A stretch of 53,324 nt of DNA, taken from NCBI GenBank assembly GCA_035493895.1, contig DATJHM010000187.1, forward strand, positions 1-53,324, read 5' to 3'. This document shows, piece by piece, positions 1-9,723 of this stretch. Source of the stretch: DATJHM01 sp035493895. GTDB taxonomy: Bacteria; Chloroflexota; Ktedonobacteria; Ktedonobacterales; Ktedonobacteraceae. Every line of letters begins with the position of its first letter. Position 1 is the first letter of the stretch. The notes below the pieces were generated by a model, which searched no databases, was not told the DNA's origin, and was given only the letters and a program-made list of their open reading frames with translations. Both the position numbers and the translations under genes were made by a program.

Positions 1-1205
1 CCAATCAGAAAATAATAGCCCTCGGAATCGCAACGGGCCAGATCTCCCGTGTGCCACCAGCCGCCGCGATTGGCTTCAGCCGTCGCCTCTGGCTGTCTCC
101 AATAGCCGGAACAGACGTGAGGACCCGCCAGAAGTAGCTCGCCCACCTCTCCCGGCGCGACATCGCACTCCTGCTCATCGACAATGCGCGCTCGCGAATG
201 GAAAATTGGTCGCCCAACCGAACCGGCCTTGCGTACAGCATCCTCTGGTGCGAGACTGAAGCAATTCACACCTACTTCGGTCAGCCCGTAGCCCTGGCGA
301 AACTCCAGCCCGGGCGCGCTGTATCCCTGAATCACTGGAAGGGGACACGGAGAGCCGCCAGTGATGCAGAAACGTACCGAGCTAAAATCGGTGCTCGTGA
401 AAGCGGGATGTTCCAGCATACGTTGAAAAACAGTGGGCACGGCAAATATGACTGTGCAGCGTTCTCTCTCGATCGTGCGGAGAATCGCCTGCGGATCGGG
501 ATTGCGCAGGAGCACGACCGTCCCACCTAGATGATAGAGTGGCGTGGTCAGGACGTTGAGGCCGCCTGCATGAAAAAAAGGCGCAAAAGTCGGGGTAATG
601 TCGGTGTCGTGCAGACCCCAGCTGATTTGCGTGTTAATAGCGTTCCAGGTAATCATGCGATGCGAGAGAATGGCCCCTTTCGGTACGCCGGTCGTCCCTG
701 AGGTATAAAGAATGACGGCAGGTTCTTCTCCATCAGCGGTTACAAAAGGTCTGGCCCGGGTAGCCAGCGCAACGTCCGCGCCCGGAAAATCGTTGCATGC
801 GAGTGTGAATAGTGAGCCCGGCGTATGACGAAGCACACTGGCAAGTTCCCCGGCGCGTTCCCTATGGGGAAGATCATATAAGAGCAGCTTTGGCTCGCAG
901 TCGCTGAGAATGATGTTCAGCTCGTAGGCCGTCAGTCGCCAGTTGAGGGGTACTAGAATTACCCCTAGCAACGCGCAGGCAAAAAATGCATCCAGATATT
1001 CGGGCGCATTGAAGGCCAGTATCGCAACCCGGTCGCCTTGTTGGATATGATAATATTGTTGCAGGTACGTTGCCAGAGCGCGGGCGCGTAGATTGAGTGT
1101 GCGATAGGGAAAGCGCATCCCGGTGTCGCTATCGATCAGGCCGATTTTAGCGGGCGTCAGAAGTTCGCGGCGGGCCAGCCATTCACCGAGATTGATGAAC
1201 GTCAT
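1..1205 (-). CDS. AMP-forming acyl-CoA synthetase/ligase, 3' end outside window
   Basis: Activates a carboxylic acid to the acyl-AMP and then the CoA thioester. The reading frame stays open from an ATG at 1205 to the window edge (about 401 codons); an AGAGGTG ribosome site lies just upstream. Motifs of the ANL superfamily are in the expected order: the P-loop-like YTSGTTGVPKG (around residue 167), GYGLTE, and near the edge WWHTGDLARCDSEGYY. The C-terminal roughly 100 residues with the catalytic lysine are missing because the window ends, not because the gene is broken. It is divergent from a TetR gene, an arrangement common for fatty-acid catabolic ligases and their repressors. Family assignment is firm; the substrate (medium or long fatty acid, or an aromatic acid) cannot be told. 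Confidence 0.93.
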   Translation of the reverse strand, partial: MTFINLGEWLARRELLTPAKIGLIDSDTGMRFPYRTLNLRARALATYLQQYYHIQQGDRVAILAFNAPEYLDAFFACALLGVILVPLNWRLTAYELNIILSDCEPKLLLYDLPHRERAGELASVLRHTPGSLFTLACNDFPGADVALATRARPFVTADGEEPAVILYTSGTTGVPKGAILSHRMITWNAINTQISWGLHDTDITPTFAPFFHAGGLNVLTTPLYHLGGTVVLLRNPDPQAILRTIERERCTVIFAVPTVFQRMLEHPAFTSTDFSSVRFCITGGSPCPLPVIQGYSAPGLEFRQGYGLTEVGVNCFSLAPEDAVRKAGSVGRPIFHSRARIVDEQECDVAPGEVGELLLAGPHVCSGYWRQPEATAEANRGGWWHTGDLARCDSEGYYFLI

Positions 1206-1330
1206 AGATCACCTCTGTGTCGAAAACTACGTTGCTTTCTACCTCTTCCTCTATTGTATAAGAAATCAGCCAAACTCTCCATCCCCGATCTGGTGCTCGC
1301 TACAACCACTATCGCTCTTTTTTTATCTGG

Positions 1331-1353
1331 TATAATATGACATATGATTCATA
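1331..1353 (+). promoter_or_regulatory. Possible promoter/operator between acyl-CoA ligase and TetR gene
   Basis: TGGTATAAT (1328-1336) looks like an extended -10 box on the plus strand, 99 bases before the TetR GTG. An imperfect dyad, TATGA-N8-TCATA (1336-1353) with CATATG in it, overlaps the expected start site. No good -35 is visible. TetR repressors often bind such dyads in a shared divergent promoter; the assignment here is inference. Confidence 0.35.
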
Positions 1354-1434
1354 CCTCATAAAAAATGAAGAAGATATATTGAGCATGCACGAACACGTGT
1401 ATAATGTGGGTTATTCAGGGGTAGAGAGCAAAAA

Positions 1435-2157
1435 GTGAAAAGCAGAAAGAATAGAGATATGTCTACCAGAGATCAAGGAGCAGAAGAGAAAGAAAAGCAA
1501 GCTCCGGGGAAAGGGAATGAAGCTGGCAATGTGCTTATGCCCGTGACAGCGCGGGGAGAGGCGACACGGCGCAAGATTCTGGATGCGGCGGAAGAAGTGT
1601 TCGGCGAACAGGGGTATTACGAGGCCAGTATCGCAGAGATTACCAGACGTGCGGGCGTGGCTCAGGGGACGTATTACATCTACTTCCATAGCAAGCGTGA
1701 GATTTTCGCAGAACTCGTCAATGATATTGGTGAGCGTCTGCGCGCTGAAATGCGCGCCGCCATTGCGGGGGCGGCCAACCGCATCGAGGTCGAGAGACGC
1801 GGGTTTGAAGCCTTCTTCCAGTTTGTTGCCAGGCATCGGCGTATCTATAGCATCGTTCAGGAGGCCGAACGGGTCACGCCGGAAGCGTTCTACGCCTATT
1901 ATCACAAGATCAGCCAGGGCTATATTCGTGGTTTGCAGGAGGCCATGGGTGATGGCAGTGTCAGAAACCTGAATCCCGAAGCTATCGCATACACCTTGAT
2001 GGGCATAGGACATTTTATCGCGCTACGCTGGCTCATCTGGCCCCAGGAAAGCGAAGTGGAGCAAAGTGACCAGGCTGTGTTGCCTGCGGGCGTTTTCGAA
2101 TCAATGATGGAATTTATCACGTATGGGCTTACTCCCGATGGGCACGAGAGGGACTGA
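1435..2157 (+). CDS. TetR/AcrR family transcriptional repressor
   Basis: 240 residues from GTG 1435; an ATG at 1459 and one at residue 35 (just before the HTH) are alternative starts. The N-terminal HTH shows the TetR signature: ATRRKILDAAEEVF, then GYYEASIAEITRRAGVAQGT, then YYIYFHSKREIF (about residues 43-90). The rest is the helical ligand-binding and dimer domain. The first 34 residues are charged, probably disordered, and may not all be translated. It is divergent from the acyl-CoA ligase, so repression relieved by an acyl-CoA is a reasonable guess, but no ligand evidence is visible. Confidence 0.9.
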   Translation: MKSRKNRDMSTRDQGAEEKEKQAPGKGNEAGNVLMPVTARGEATRRKILDAAEEVFGEQGYYEASIAEITRRAGVAQGTYYIYFHSKREIFAELVNDIGERLRAEMRAAIAGAANRIEVERRGFEAFFQFVARHRRIYSIVQEAERVTPEAFYAYYHKISQGYIRGLQEAMGDGSVRNLNPEAIAYTLMGIGHFIALRWLIWPQESEVEQSDQAVLPAGVFESMMEFITYGLTPDGHERD

Positions 2158-2348
2158 TCGCGTTTTGTTGCTTGTGAACGGGACGCTTGTTTGTGTATTG
2201 AGATAGAGGGATTGTTTTTCACTGCGCTATCACACGAGTATACTTTGTGCCAGAACAGGAACGTGAGCATTGGCCTCTGTATCCAGCTGTCGAGGTGAAG
2301 ATTTTGTGCATGAATGATTGCTCACATCTTGCCTCGTGAATGAGGCTT

Positions 2349-2768
2349 TCACTTCCCCGTCGCTTTACTCTCTTTCTGACGTCCATTACTGTGTTGCAAC
2401 TGATGTTGCGCTTTTTGGGCCAGCAGGGAATAGTGCTCTTGCAGGTGTTGCAGCTCCTGTTCGGTCAGATTTTCTGTATTCAGCAAGGCATTATCAGCGC
2501 CCCGGAGAGCGCGGATCACCTCGTCCAGTTTAACCTGCATCGCTTCGCTATCGCGATTTTGCGAATTCTGAATGAGAAAGACCATCAAGAACGTAATGAT
2601 GGTGGTGCCAGTATTAATGACGAGTTGCCAGGTGTCACTAAAGCGGAAGATGGGACCAGAAAGAATCCAGACGACGACGATCACGACGGCGAAACCGAAG
2701 GCGAGGGGATGACCCAGCTTCCGGGACGTCCAGGTGGCAAAATGCGAGAAGAAGGCTTTTTGAGACAT
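2349..2768 (-). CDS. Low-affinity iron permease family membrane protein
   Basis: 139 residues with a well-placed AAAGGAG before the ATG at 2768. The N-terminus (FFSHFATWTSRKLGHPLAF) leads into two hydrophobic segments (about residues 22-42 and 50-66), then the motif FLIQNSQNRDSEAMQVKLDE, which is typical of the bacterial proteins related to yeast Fet4 (low-affinity iron permease family). The C-terminal half is a charged, probably coiled-coil tail. Transport of iron by the bacterial members is not well established, so 'permease' is a family label. It lies alone between the TetR gene and the USP gene, on the opposite strand to both. Confidence 0.8.
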   Translation of the reverse strand: MSQKAFFSHFATWTSRKLGHPLAFGFAVVIVVVWILSGPIFRFSDTWQLVINTGTTIITFLMVFLIQNSQNRDSEAMQVKLDEVIRALRGADNALLNTENLTEQELQHLQEHYSLLAQKAQHQLQHSNGRQKESKATGK

Positions 2769-3051
2769 GACGCCGCTCCTTTTTTATACGCTTACAAATA
2801 CTAACACGTGGCAAGAGGAGACAAAGGTTCAGTTCAAAACGCTATTAACCTGGAAGATAGGCAGAAGAGGCAGTTGGAAGAGAGTAGTTATACGTGATCT
2901 CTCCATTTTTATGATGGAAGATAATTGTGATAGATTCGTGTGGATGGTATGAGTGCTCGTAACCTCTTCGTGATAGCTTTGTCGTATCTTGCTTGCTAGA
3001 GGAAAATTTACGCCATGTTATGATGGATAGAGGGGTGGAAAGAGCAAAATT

Positions 3052-3975
3052 ATGTTTAAACACATTCTCGTCCCACTGGATGAATCTGAACAGGCAGAAC
3101 AGGCTGTACCAGTAGCAGTTCGCCTGGCTCGTGCTTCGGGCGGAACGATTATCCTGCTGGATGTTGTTCCCCCACCATTTGAATTTGGACCCTATTGGGG
3201 TGAGCCGCCACCGCTCGTGCAATCTACGATTGATGCCGATTTGACCAGAGCCGCCAGTTATCTGACGTGTCTGGCGCAAACGGAGATCTTTGCTGGTGTG
3301 GACACGGAAACGAAAACGGTCTTTGGCAATCCGGCCTCGATGATCCTCACGCTTGTGAGCGAGCAGGATGTTGATCTGATCGTGATGACCAGTCATGGAC
3401 GCAATGGGTTTTCTCGTTGGGTTCTGGGTAGTGTAGCGGAGGCGGTGATCCGTCAGACGCAGATGCCTGTGCTTGTTGTACGCGATCATTCATTGTCCGG
3501 AGCGTACAACAATGTGGATCAGCCGTTGCGCGGACTGGTAGCACTCGACGGTTCACCTGCATCTGAAGCCGTGCTGGTGCCAGCCGCACAGATAATAGTG
3601 GCTCTGGCCTCCCCCGGGAAGGCTCTTTTGCGCCTGATGCATGTTCTTCCTGCATCATCTCTTCGTGATAAAGCGCTACGGGAGCAGCATGCCGGAGCGT
3701 ATTTGCAACATGTGAGCGATCGCGTACAACAGGAGTCGGCAAAAGAACCTCATCTTTCTGTGACGTGGTCTCTTATCAGCGCTCAGGATGTGGCAGATGC
3801 GCTTCTGCGCAAGGCAGCGGGCGAAGAACAGCGAGATAAAGATGGTCCCTATGACCTGCTTTTGATGGCTACGCATGGATGGGGAGGCTTCCCATCCTAT
3901 GATCTGGGAAGTATCGTGGAGCGAGTGCTTCGGGCAAGCAAACTTTCTCTGCTCATTGTGCCTTCACCAGCGTAA
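3052..3975 (+). CDS. Universal stress protein with two tandem Usp domains
   Basis: 307 residues made of two Usp folds. Domain 1 begins FKHILVPLDESEQAEQA and ends with the nucleotide-binding signature SHGRNGFSRWVLGSVAE then PVLVVRDHS (about residues 1-148). Domain 2 begins LRGLVALDGSPASEA and ends ATHGWGGFPSYDLGSIVERV then LLIVPSP. Both signatures keep the G-x-x-G...G-S pattern of ATP-binding Usp proteins. It lies 82 bases upstream of a P-type ATPase on the same strand with no terminator between, so the two are probably co-transcribed; a stress protein paired with a cation pump suggests an ionic or stress response, by inference. Confidence 0.92.
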   Translation: MFKHILVPLDESEQAEQAVPVAVRLARASGGTIILLDVVPPPFEFGPYWGEPPPLVQSTIDADLTRAASYLTCLAQTEIFAGVDTETKTVFGNPASMILTLVSEQDVDLIVMTSHGRNGFSRWVLGSVAEAVIRQTQMPVLVVRDHSLSGAYNNVDQPLRGLVALDGSPASEAVLVPAAQIIVALASPGKALLRLMHVLPASSLRDKALREQHAGAYLQHVSDRVQQESAKEPHLSVTWSLISAQDVADALLRKAAGEEQRDKDGPYDLLLMATHGWGGFPSYDLGSIVERVLRASKLSLLIVPSPA

Positions 3976-4057
3976 GCTCTTCCTTTGTCTCATCGTACGT
4001 GTGCTCTGTTCCCAGAGGTAAATTGGCAAAGGAGAGATGTGTGACAAGGGAGATGCT

Positions 4058-6877
4058 ATGATTACCAGCTCGTTTCTGGAGAACCAGTCGGCTTATCGGT
4101 ATCCCCCCGCTTCTGTGGTCGCGGCATTAGAGAGCGATGCTCAACATGGGTTGAGAACGGAGGAGGCCCAGATACGCTTACAGCGCTATGGCAGGAACGA
4201 ACTGCCAGGCCAACCTCCCACACAAGCATGGCGAAGATTTCTCGTCCAATTCTGGAATCCGCTTACGATCTTGCTGCTCGTTGCCATCATCATCTCCCTG
4301 GTTGTCTGGTGGATCGAGCAAGAGAGTGCCTTCCCCTACGAGTCATTTGCTATCTTCATGATCGTGCTCTTCAACGGCATTCTGGGTTATATGCAGGAAC
4401 ATCGGGCAGAGCGAGCAGTCGCAGCCCTGCAAGCTATGGCAGCCGTAACCACGAGGGTGCTACGCGATGGATGCGTGCAAGTCATCCCCACCGCTCAGGT
4501 CGTACCAGGGGACATTCTCATCCTTGAGGAGGGAGATACCATTGCCGCCGATGCGCGCGTGCTGGAAGCAATTGTGCTGCGTTTGATGGAAGCAACGCTG
4601 ACCGGTGAGAGCACGCCAGTCTCCAAGAGCTCCACTGCGCTTGACCAGAAGGCAGGCATTAGCGATCAGTACAATATGGTTTTCAGCGGGACGACGATAG
4701 CCGCGGGACGTGGGCGGGCCATCGTCACTGCGACGGGCACTCTGACCGAGATCGGACATATTGCAGGCTCGCTCCAGCAGACCACAGAAAAAGAGACGCC
4801 ACTACAAAAAGAACTGAATCGCCTCGGAAAGTGGTTGGGAATTGTCGTCATGGGCATTGCGATTGTGATGAGTGTGATGATCCTGCTTGTTGATCGCATC
4901 GGAACACTCAGGGAACTCGTCGCTATTTTGTTGCTGGCCGTCTCGCTGGCCGTAGCGGCCGTGCCGGAAGGGCTGACTGCGATTACGACGATCGTGCTCT
5001 CACTTGGGATGCAACGTATGGCGCGGCGCAATGTTATTGTGCGCAAATTATCCGCAGTGGAGACACTCGGCGCAACCACTGTAATCTGCACCGACAAGAC
5101 AGGAACGCTGACCTGGAACGAAATGACCGTGCGGGCAGTGGTGACCACCAGCGGACGCGTTGATTTCACGGGTGTCGGCTATGATCCACAGGGGAGCGCT
5201 TTGCAGGGTGGACAGCCTCTCGCTGATCCCATGCTCCTGGAGGAAGTGAAGATGGCATTGCGCGCAGCCTCCCTGGTGAACAACGCAGCATTGCGCGCTC
5301 TTGATGGTATCTGGACTCTTCAGGGAGATCCGACGGAAGGGGCATTACTGGTTGCGGCGCATAAGATGGGATTGCAGAAAGAGGCTCTCGAGGGACTTTT
5401 CCCACGCGTGGCAGAGGCTCCCTTTTCATCCGAACGCAAATTGATGAGCACAGCTCACAGGGATACCACGCACAGCGAGCGCATGCTGATCTTCTCCAAG
5501 GGCGCGCCAGATATATTGCTGGCCCATTGCACCTCTGAACTGCTCAGTCGTGGCGGACAGGCTCGACCTCTCACCGAAGATCGCCGCGCTGAAATACTTG
5601 CGGAGGTTGCATGTCTTGCAGCTGAGGCGTTACGTACGATTGGCGTAGCGACACGCACGATATCGCGCGCGGAGATCGTTGATGGGAGAGAATTGGGTGA
5701 GCATCTGGAGGAAGAACTGATCTGGCTCGGCGTGATCGGGATGATCGATCCACCCCGGCCGGAGGCGGCGGAGTCGGTGAAGCAGGCGCAACGGGCCGGA
5801 GTCAGAGTGGTCATAATTACCGGTGATCATCCCAGCACAGCGAGCGCGATTGCACGTGAACTGGGTGTGATGAAGGAGGGTGAGCATGCCGTGACCGGGC
5901 TCGAACTGGAGCAGGTGAGCGATGAAGGACTGCGCGAGATGGTGCGCGACGTCTCGGTCTATGCGCGTGTGGATCCGCACCATAAACTGCGTATTGTGCA
6001 GGCCTTCAAAGCCAATGACGAGGTCATTGCGATGACCGGCGACGGCGTGAATGACGCGCCCGCTCTCAAGCAGGCTGATATTGGCGTCGCCATGGGTATG
6101 ACTGGAACGGATGTGGCAAAAGATGCCGCCGACATGATTTTGATCGATGATAACTTCGCCTCAATTGTCGCGGCGATCGAAGAGGGACGTGCAATCTTTG
6201 CCAATATTCAGAAGTTCTTGCGCTACCTGCTCTCCTCGAATATTGGTGAGGTGCTGACTATGTTCTTCGGCGTGATCCTGGCAAGCGCGATCGGGCTGAT
6301 TGGAGAGGCGGGTACCGCGATTGTGATCCCCTTGTTGGCAACGCAAATCCTGTGGATTAACCTGCTGACGGACGCAGGACCGGCGCTCAGCCTGGGCGTA
6401 GACCCGCCCGATCCCCGGCAGATGCGTAGACCACCACGCGGCCACAAGAGTCCTCTTATCTCGAACACGATGTGGGTGAGCATCTGCATTGTTGGTGTAA
6501 TTATGGCTATCGGCACCTTGCTTGTTGTCGATTGGAGTTTGCCCGGCGGGTTGCTACCTGGGAATGGCACCCTGCGCTATGCTCAGACAATGGCGTTCAC
6601 TACACTTGTGCTTGCACAATTGTTTAATATCTTCAACGCACGCTCGGATACGGTCAGTGCATTCCATTCTTTGTTGACAAACTGGTGGATCTGGCTGGCA
6701 ATCCTCCTGTCGCTGTTATTACAGATGGCAGTTGTATACCTCTTGCTGCTGGGGAACGCTTTTAGCACTGTTCCTTTACGTATCATTGATTGGCTGATCT
6801 GCCTTGCCGTAGCCAGCACCGTACTCTGGGTGCGAGAATTGGTGAAGCTGGTTCGCAGATTCATCGTAAAACGCTGA
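4058..6877 (+). CDS. Type II cation-transporting P-type ATPase (Ca2+-ATPase-like)
   Basis: About 939 residues, the normal size for bacterial PMR1/SERCA-like pumps. The N-terminal cation-ATPase domain (YPPASVVAALESD...GLRTEEA) is followed by TGES (actuator), PEGL in membrane helix 4 (ion site), the phosphorylation loop CTDKTGTLTWNE (D about residue 346), and the hinge TGDGVNDAPALKQADIGVAMG. The M6 sequence WINLLTDAGPALSLGVDPPD keeps the N and TD ion-ligand positions of Ca2+/Mn2+ pumps. ATG 4058 is preferred over 4037 because AAGGGAG lies 5 bases before it, while the ribosome site is too close to 4037. Probably in one transcript with the upstream USP gene. Ca2+ is the likeliest ion; Mn2+ or Na+ cannot be excluded. 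Confidence 0.93.
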   Translation: MITSSFLENQSAYRYPPASVVAALESDAQHGLRTEEAQIRLQRYGRNELPGQPPTQAWRRFLVQFWNPLTILLLVAIIISLVVWWIEQESAFPYESFAIFMIVLFNGILGYMQEHRAERAVAALQAMAAVTTRVLRDGCVQVIPTAQVVPGDILILEEGDTIAADARVLEAIVLRLMEATLTGESTPVSKSSTALDQKAGISDQYNMVFSGTTIAAGRGRAIVTATGTLTEIGHIAGSLQQTTEKETPLQKELNRLGKWLGIVVMGIAIVMSVMILLVDRIGTLRELVAILLLAVSLAVAAVPEGLTAITTIVLSLGMQRMARRNVIVRKLSAVETLGATTVICTDKTGTLTWNEMTVRAVVTTSGRVDFTGVGYDPQGSALQGGQPLADPMLLEEVKMALRAASLVNNAALRALDGIWTLQGDPTEGALLVAAHKMGLQKEALEGLFPRVAEAPFSSERKLMSTAHRDTTHSERMLIFSKGAPDILLAHCTSELLSRGGQARPLTEDRRAEILAEVACLAAEALRTIGVATRTISRAEIVDGRELGEHLEEELIWLGVIGMIDPPRPEAAESVKQAQRAGVRVVIITGDHPSTASAIARELGVMKEGEHAVTGLELEQVSDEGLREMVRDVSVYARVDPHHKLRIVQAFKANDEVIAMTGDGVNDAPALKQADIGVAMGMTGTDVAKDAADMILIDDNFASIVAAIEEGRAIFANIQKFLRYLLSSNIGEVLTMFFGVILASAIGLIGEAGTAIVIPLLATQILWINLLTDAGPALSLGVDPPDPRQMRRPPRGHKSPLISNTMWVSICIVGVIMAIGTLLVVDWSLPGGLLPGNGTLRYAQTMAFTTLVLAQLFNIFNARSDTVSAFHSLLTNWWIWLAILLSLLLQMAVVYLLLLGNAFSTVPLRIIDWLICLAVASTVLWVRELVKLVRRFIVKR

Positions 6878-6883
6878 CCAGGA

Positions 6884-6932
6884 AGAGGGCTGCTTCCCGG
6901 CCATCCAGCCCAGGAGAGACAGACAGCCCTCT
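6884..6932. terminator. Stem-loop between convergent genes
   Basis: AGAGGGCTG (6884-6892) pairs with CAGCCCTCT (6924-6932) across a 31-base loop, followed by CTTTG. It sits exactly between the stop codons of the P-ATPase and the convergent glycosyltransferase and may terminate both. The long loop and weak T tract make it a modest candidate. Confidence 0.5.
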
Positions 6933-6955
6933 CTTTGCAGACTATTTACAAACGA

Positions 6956-9265
6956 TCAGTGCGCAGAGGCACAATCATATAACTGTTGTGCTCCACCAAA
7001 ACCCCCTGTCGACGATGATGATCCGCTCGTTTCCCACTTACTGGTCGGTACTACGGTACAGTTTTGCTGCACCCAGCTGGTCGCAGAACTACTCTGGCCA
7101 AAGCCACCTCCTGTAGCGGTTTTGGTACTCTGTGTATCGTTCTGTGCAGGTGTGGTGCCCGGTTGGCCTCCGCCAAATCCGCCAGGTCCACCAGACGAGA
7201 TCAGGAAGAAGCGTACCGTATTATTTTTCACCAGCGTTGCCAGCGATTGGGCCGTAAGAATAGGATCACTGCCGGAGAAGCCACCCATAGCCATCACCGC
7301 CTTCCCTGTTTGAATGATATAGGGAGCCGCAGTCTGAGCACTGGCCGTGGCAAACAGGAACTTCGTAGAGCCCTGATTCGCTTCCAGGTAGTGCAAAAGC
7401 GTGCTATTGACATCAGCTGCGCCGTCACCACCCGGACCACCACCACCCGGATCACCACTCGGGCCACCACTTCTCCCCCCTCCCATACGGCCACCAGCGA
7501 AATCAGAAGGTGCTCCTGTCGCTCCTCCCTCGGGATTAAATGCGCGTGCGAAATTCGCATTCATCGCCGATGGGCCCGCCGAAGGCATCGCACCAGCCGT
7601 TGAGGCCTGATCAGAGATATATGACCAGATCAATGGCGTGACTAATAGGGCAACAAGTGCCAGACTGATAGCCGCCTTTGGCAGTGGTGCAACATTTCTA
7701 TTCAGGCGAGGAAGAAACTTTGCCAGCGCCAGAAGAATTGCGGCAAGCAAACAGACAACGAGAATAATCGGCGTCAGGAAGCTCCAGTTCTGATACGATT
7801 GAAGAATATAGATTTGTCCGCCTGCGGTAAGCAGCAAACCGAGGGGAAGGATCCAGCTGCGCCAATTTGCGATCGGTTGCTCATGATAGGCAGACCACAG
7901 CAGGACCAGCGCGATCCCGGACAATGCTGCAATAGGAGGGGCAATGATCACCAGGTAGTAAGGATGGAAGAAGCTGGCGATACTGAAGAACGCGGCGTTG
8001 ACAAGAAACCATAAGCCCCAGACAACCAGTGTCTGATGTGAGCGTGACAGGGGAAGGCGCAGGCGAGACTGCCACGCAAGAGCAACTATGCCAACCAGCG
8101 CGAGTGGAATAAACCAGCCAGCCTGTCCGCCCAGATCCGCATCAAAAAGGCGCAAAGGACCAGCCGCACCATTGCTGAAGGGCGTACCACCTCCGCCCGG
8201 GAAGCCGCCTTGAGCAGGATCGCCATTCCCACCACCGGGGAAGCCGCTTTGTTCGGGGAAATTGCCAGATGCGGGCCGTTCAGCGCTGGCTGTCGGATTG
8301 GCCGAAGTCGATGATCTCTCCGCCGCACTCTCCTGCGAAGTCGGATTTCTACGATCAGCGGACGAATTGCCAAATCCTCCTCTGCCGCCGCCACCGAAGC
8401 CGCCTATAAGGCGTTGCAAGCCATTATAGCCAAGTGCAAGAGAAATCTCAGAATTATCCTGGCTTGAACCCACATAGGGACGTTGCGAGGCGGGCGTCAG
8501 ATCAACTGCCACCAGCCAGGCCAGCGAGAGGATCAGCATCAGCACACAGGCCAGCGCAAGATGGCCAATGCGTTTGCCCCAGCCGATAGGAGCACCAAGC
8601 AGATAGAGCAGGCCAAAGGCTGGGACGAGCAGGTACGCCTCCAGTGTCTTGATATTGAAGGCCAGCGCGACATTGATTGCGCACAACAATAGCCAGCGTA
8701 ATTTTCCTCGTTCTGTAGCCAGGATCGCGCACCAGGTAGCCAGTAAGAGGAAAAAGACCATCATCATATCCTGGTTATTATCCCGGCTCATCACCAGGCT
8801 AATCGGCGTCAGGCCCAGCACAAGAGCGGAGATCAGACCGGCAATCGGGCCGAAAGAACGGCGCACCAGATGGTAGAGAATGAGCACACCAAAAAGACCG
8901 GCAAGCGCTTGAGGCAATAAGAGCGAAAAACCAGAAAAGCCGAAGATCTTCGCGCTCAACGCCTCAATCCACAGGCCAAGAGGCGGCTTATCCACCGTCA
9001 CAAAGCCGCCGGGATCAAAAGAGACAAAGAAAAAGTTATGCCAGCTCTCCAGCATACTTTTTACCGCAGCAACATAATAGAGATTTCCATAGCCATTTAG
9101 ACTCACCTGATAAAAAGTAAAGAACGCCGAAAGAACAAAAATTCCTCCCAGCGCAATACGATGCCAGATCCGCGTGGGTTGAGCGGCCAGTTTCCTCTGG
9201 AGATCGGCAAAAGGGGGAGATGTATCTACATGTCCCATTTCAGGTGATTTATATTCAGTAGTCAT
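6956..9265 (-). CDS. GT39/ArnT-like membrane glycosyltransferase with Gly-rich extracellular inserts
   Basis: About 769 residues starting at ATG 9265, which has AGGAGAAG 10 bases upstream; an earlier in-frame start at 9304 has no ribosome site. After a first helix (LGGIFVLSAFFTFYQVSLNG), the loop GGFVTVDKPPLGLWIEALSA carries the Asp-Lys-Pro-Pro pattern of ArnT/PMT-type (GT-C) enzymes, followed by about ten further membrane segments. Two glycine-rich low-complexity stretches (GGFGGGGRGGFGNSS around residues 300-390, and GGGRSGGPSGDPGGGG near 610) are typical of YkcA/YkcB-like homologues in soil bacteria. It probably transfers a sugar from a polyprenyl-phosphate donor outside the membrane; donor and acceptor are unknown. 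Divergent from the phosphoesterase gene. Confidence 0.85.
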   Translation of the reverse strand: MTTEYKSPEMGHVDTSPPFADLQRKLAAQPTRIWHRIALGGIFVLSAFFTFYQVSLNGYGNLYYVAAVKSMLESWHNFFFVSFDPGGFVTVDKPPLGLWIEALSAKIFGFSGFSLLLPQALAGLFGVLILYHLVRRSFGPIAGLISALVLGLTPISLVMSRDNNQDMMMVFFLLLATWCAILATERGKLRWLLLCAINVALAFNIKTLEAYLLVPAFGLLYLLGAPIGWGKRIGHLALACVLMLILSLAWLVAVDLTPASQRPYVGSSQDNSEISLALGYNGLQRLIGGFGGGGRGGFGNSSADRRNPTSQESAAERSSTSANPTASAERPASGNFPEQSGFPGGGNGDPAQGGFPGGGGTPFSNGAAGPLRLFDADLGGQAGWFIPLALVGIVALAWQSRLRLPLSRSHQTLVVWGLWFLVNAAFFSIASFFHPYYLVIIAPPIAALSGIALVLLWSAYHEQPIANWRSWILPLGLLLTAGGQIYILQSYQNWSFLTPIILVVCLLAAILLALAKFLPRLNRNVAPLPKAAISLALVALLVTPLIWSYISDQASTAGAMPSAGPSAMNANFARAFNPEGGATGAPSDFAGGRMGGGRSGGPSGDPGGGGPGGDGAADVNSTLLHYLEANQGSTKFLFATASAQTAAPYIIQTGKAVMAMGGFSGSDPILTAQSLATLVKNNTVRFFLISSGGPGGFGGGQPGTTPAQNDTQSTKTATGGGFGQSSSATSWVQQNCTVVPTSKWETSGSSSSTGGFGGAQQLYDCASAH

Positions 9266-9480
9266 GAACGATTCTTCTCCTACAAACAGAGTCCCAAACA
9301 TCAAGCTTAGTATAGACAGGAAGTGTGAATTTAGTTCAAGCGATTTAACAAGAATTTGTAAACAATTGGTATGTCTGCGAAAACCTCCCCGCGCAGGTCT
9401 GTGCCGCCCAATGGCGAGGGTCGCCTGCCCTCCTTTGCTGAACGCTTTTTAAAGAATTGCTAGAGATAGACATGCGAATT

Positions 9481-9525
9481 TTTAACCTTTTGTTAGCGGA
9501 GGTTTAACATAAAAATGAATATAAT
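9481..9525 (+). promoter_or_regulatory. Pho-box-like direct repeats and -10 upstream of the phosphoesterase
   Basis: Three consecutive 11-base units start at 9481 (TTTAACCTTTT), 9492 (GTTAGCGGAGG) and 9503 (TTTAACATAAA). A TATAAT (9520-9525) lies 10 bases after the TTTAACA core and no -35 box is present. This geometry matches PhoB/PhoP-activated promoters, where 11-bp direct repeats replace the -35. A second loose pair (TTTAACA at 9344, TGTAAACA at 9357) lies further upstream. The downstream gene is a secreted phosphoesterase, which fits phosphate control, but this is inference. Confidence 0.5.
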
Positions 9526-9723
9526 CTTTATAGGTTACTTTCGCTTTCTTGCTATAAATGAAGGCTATCCAGGCAAGTGAATATATTAGAGAGAAGCAAC
9601 TCTACTCGTACATTTTTTCAGAAGCAAAGATACGGCCTGGCAATAAGGGAGAAGGAGCAACTGTGAGCTTCACTCCCATCTATGTAACAACTATTTCAAT
9701 TGAAGAAAGAGGACCAACTGCTC

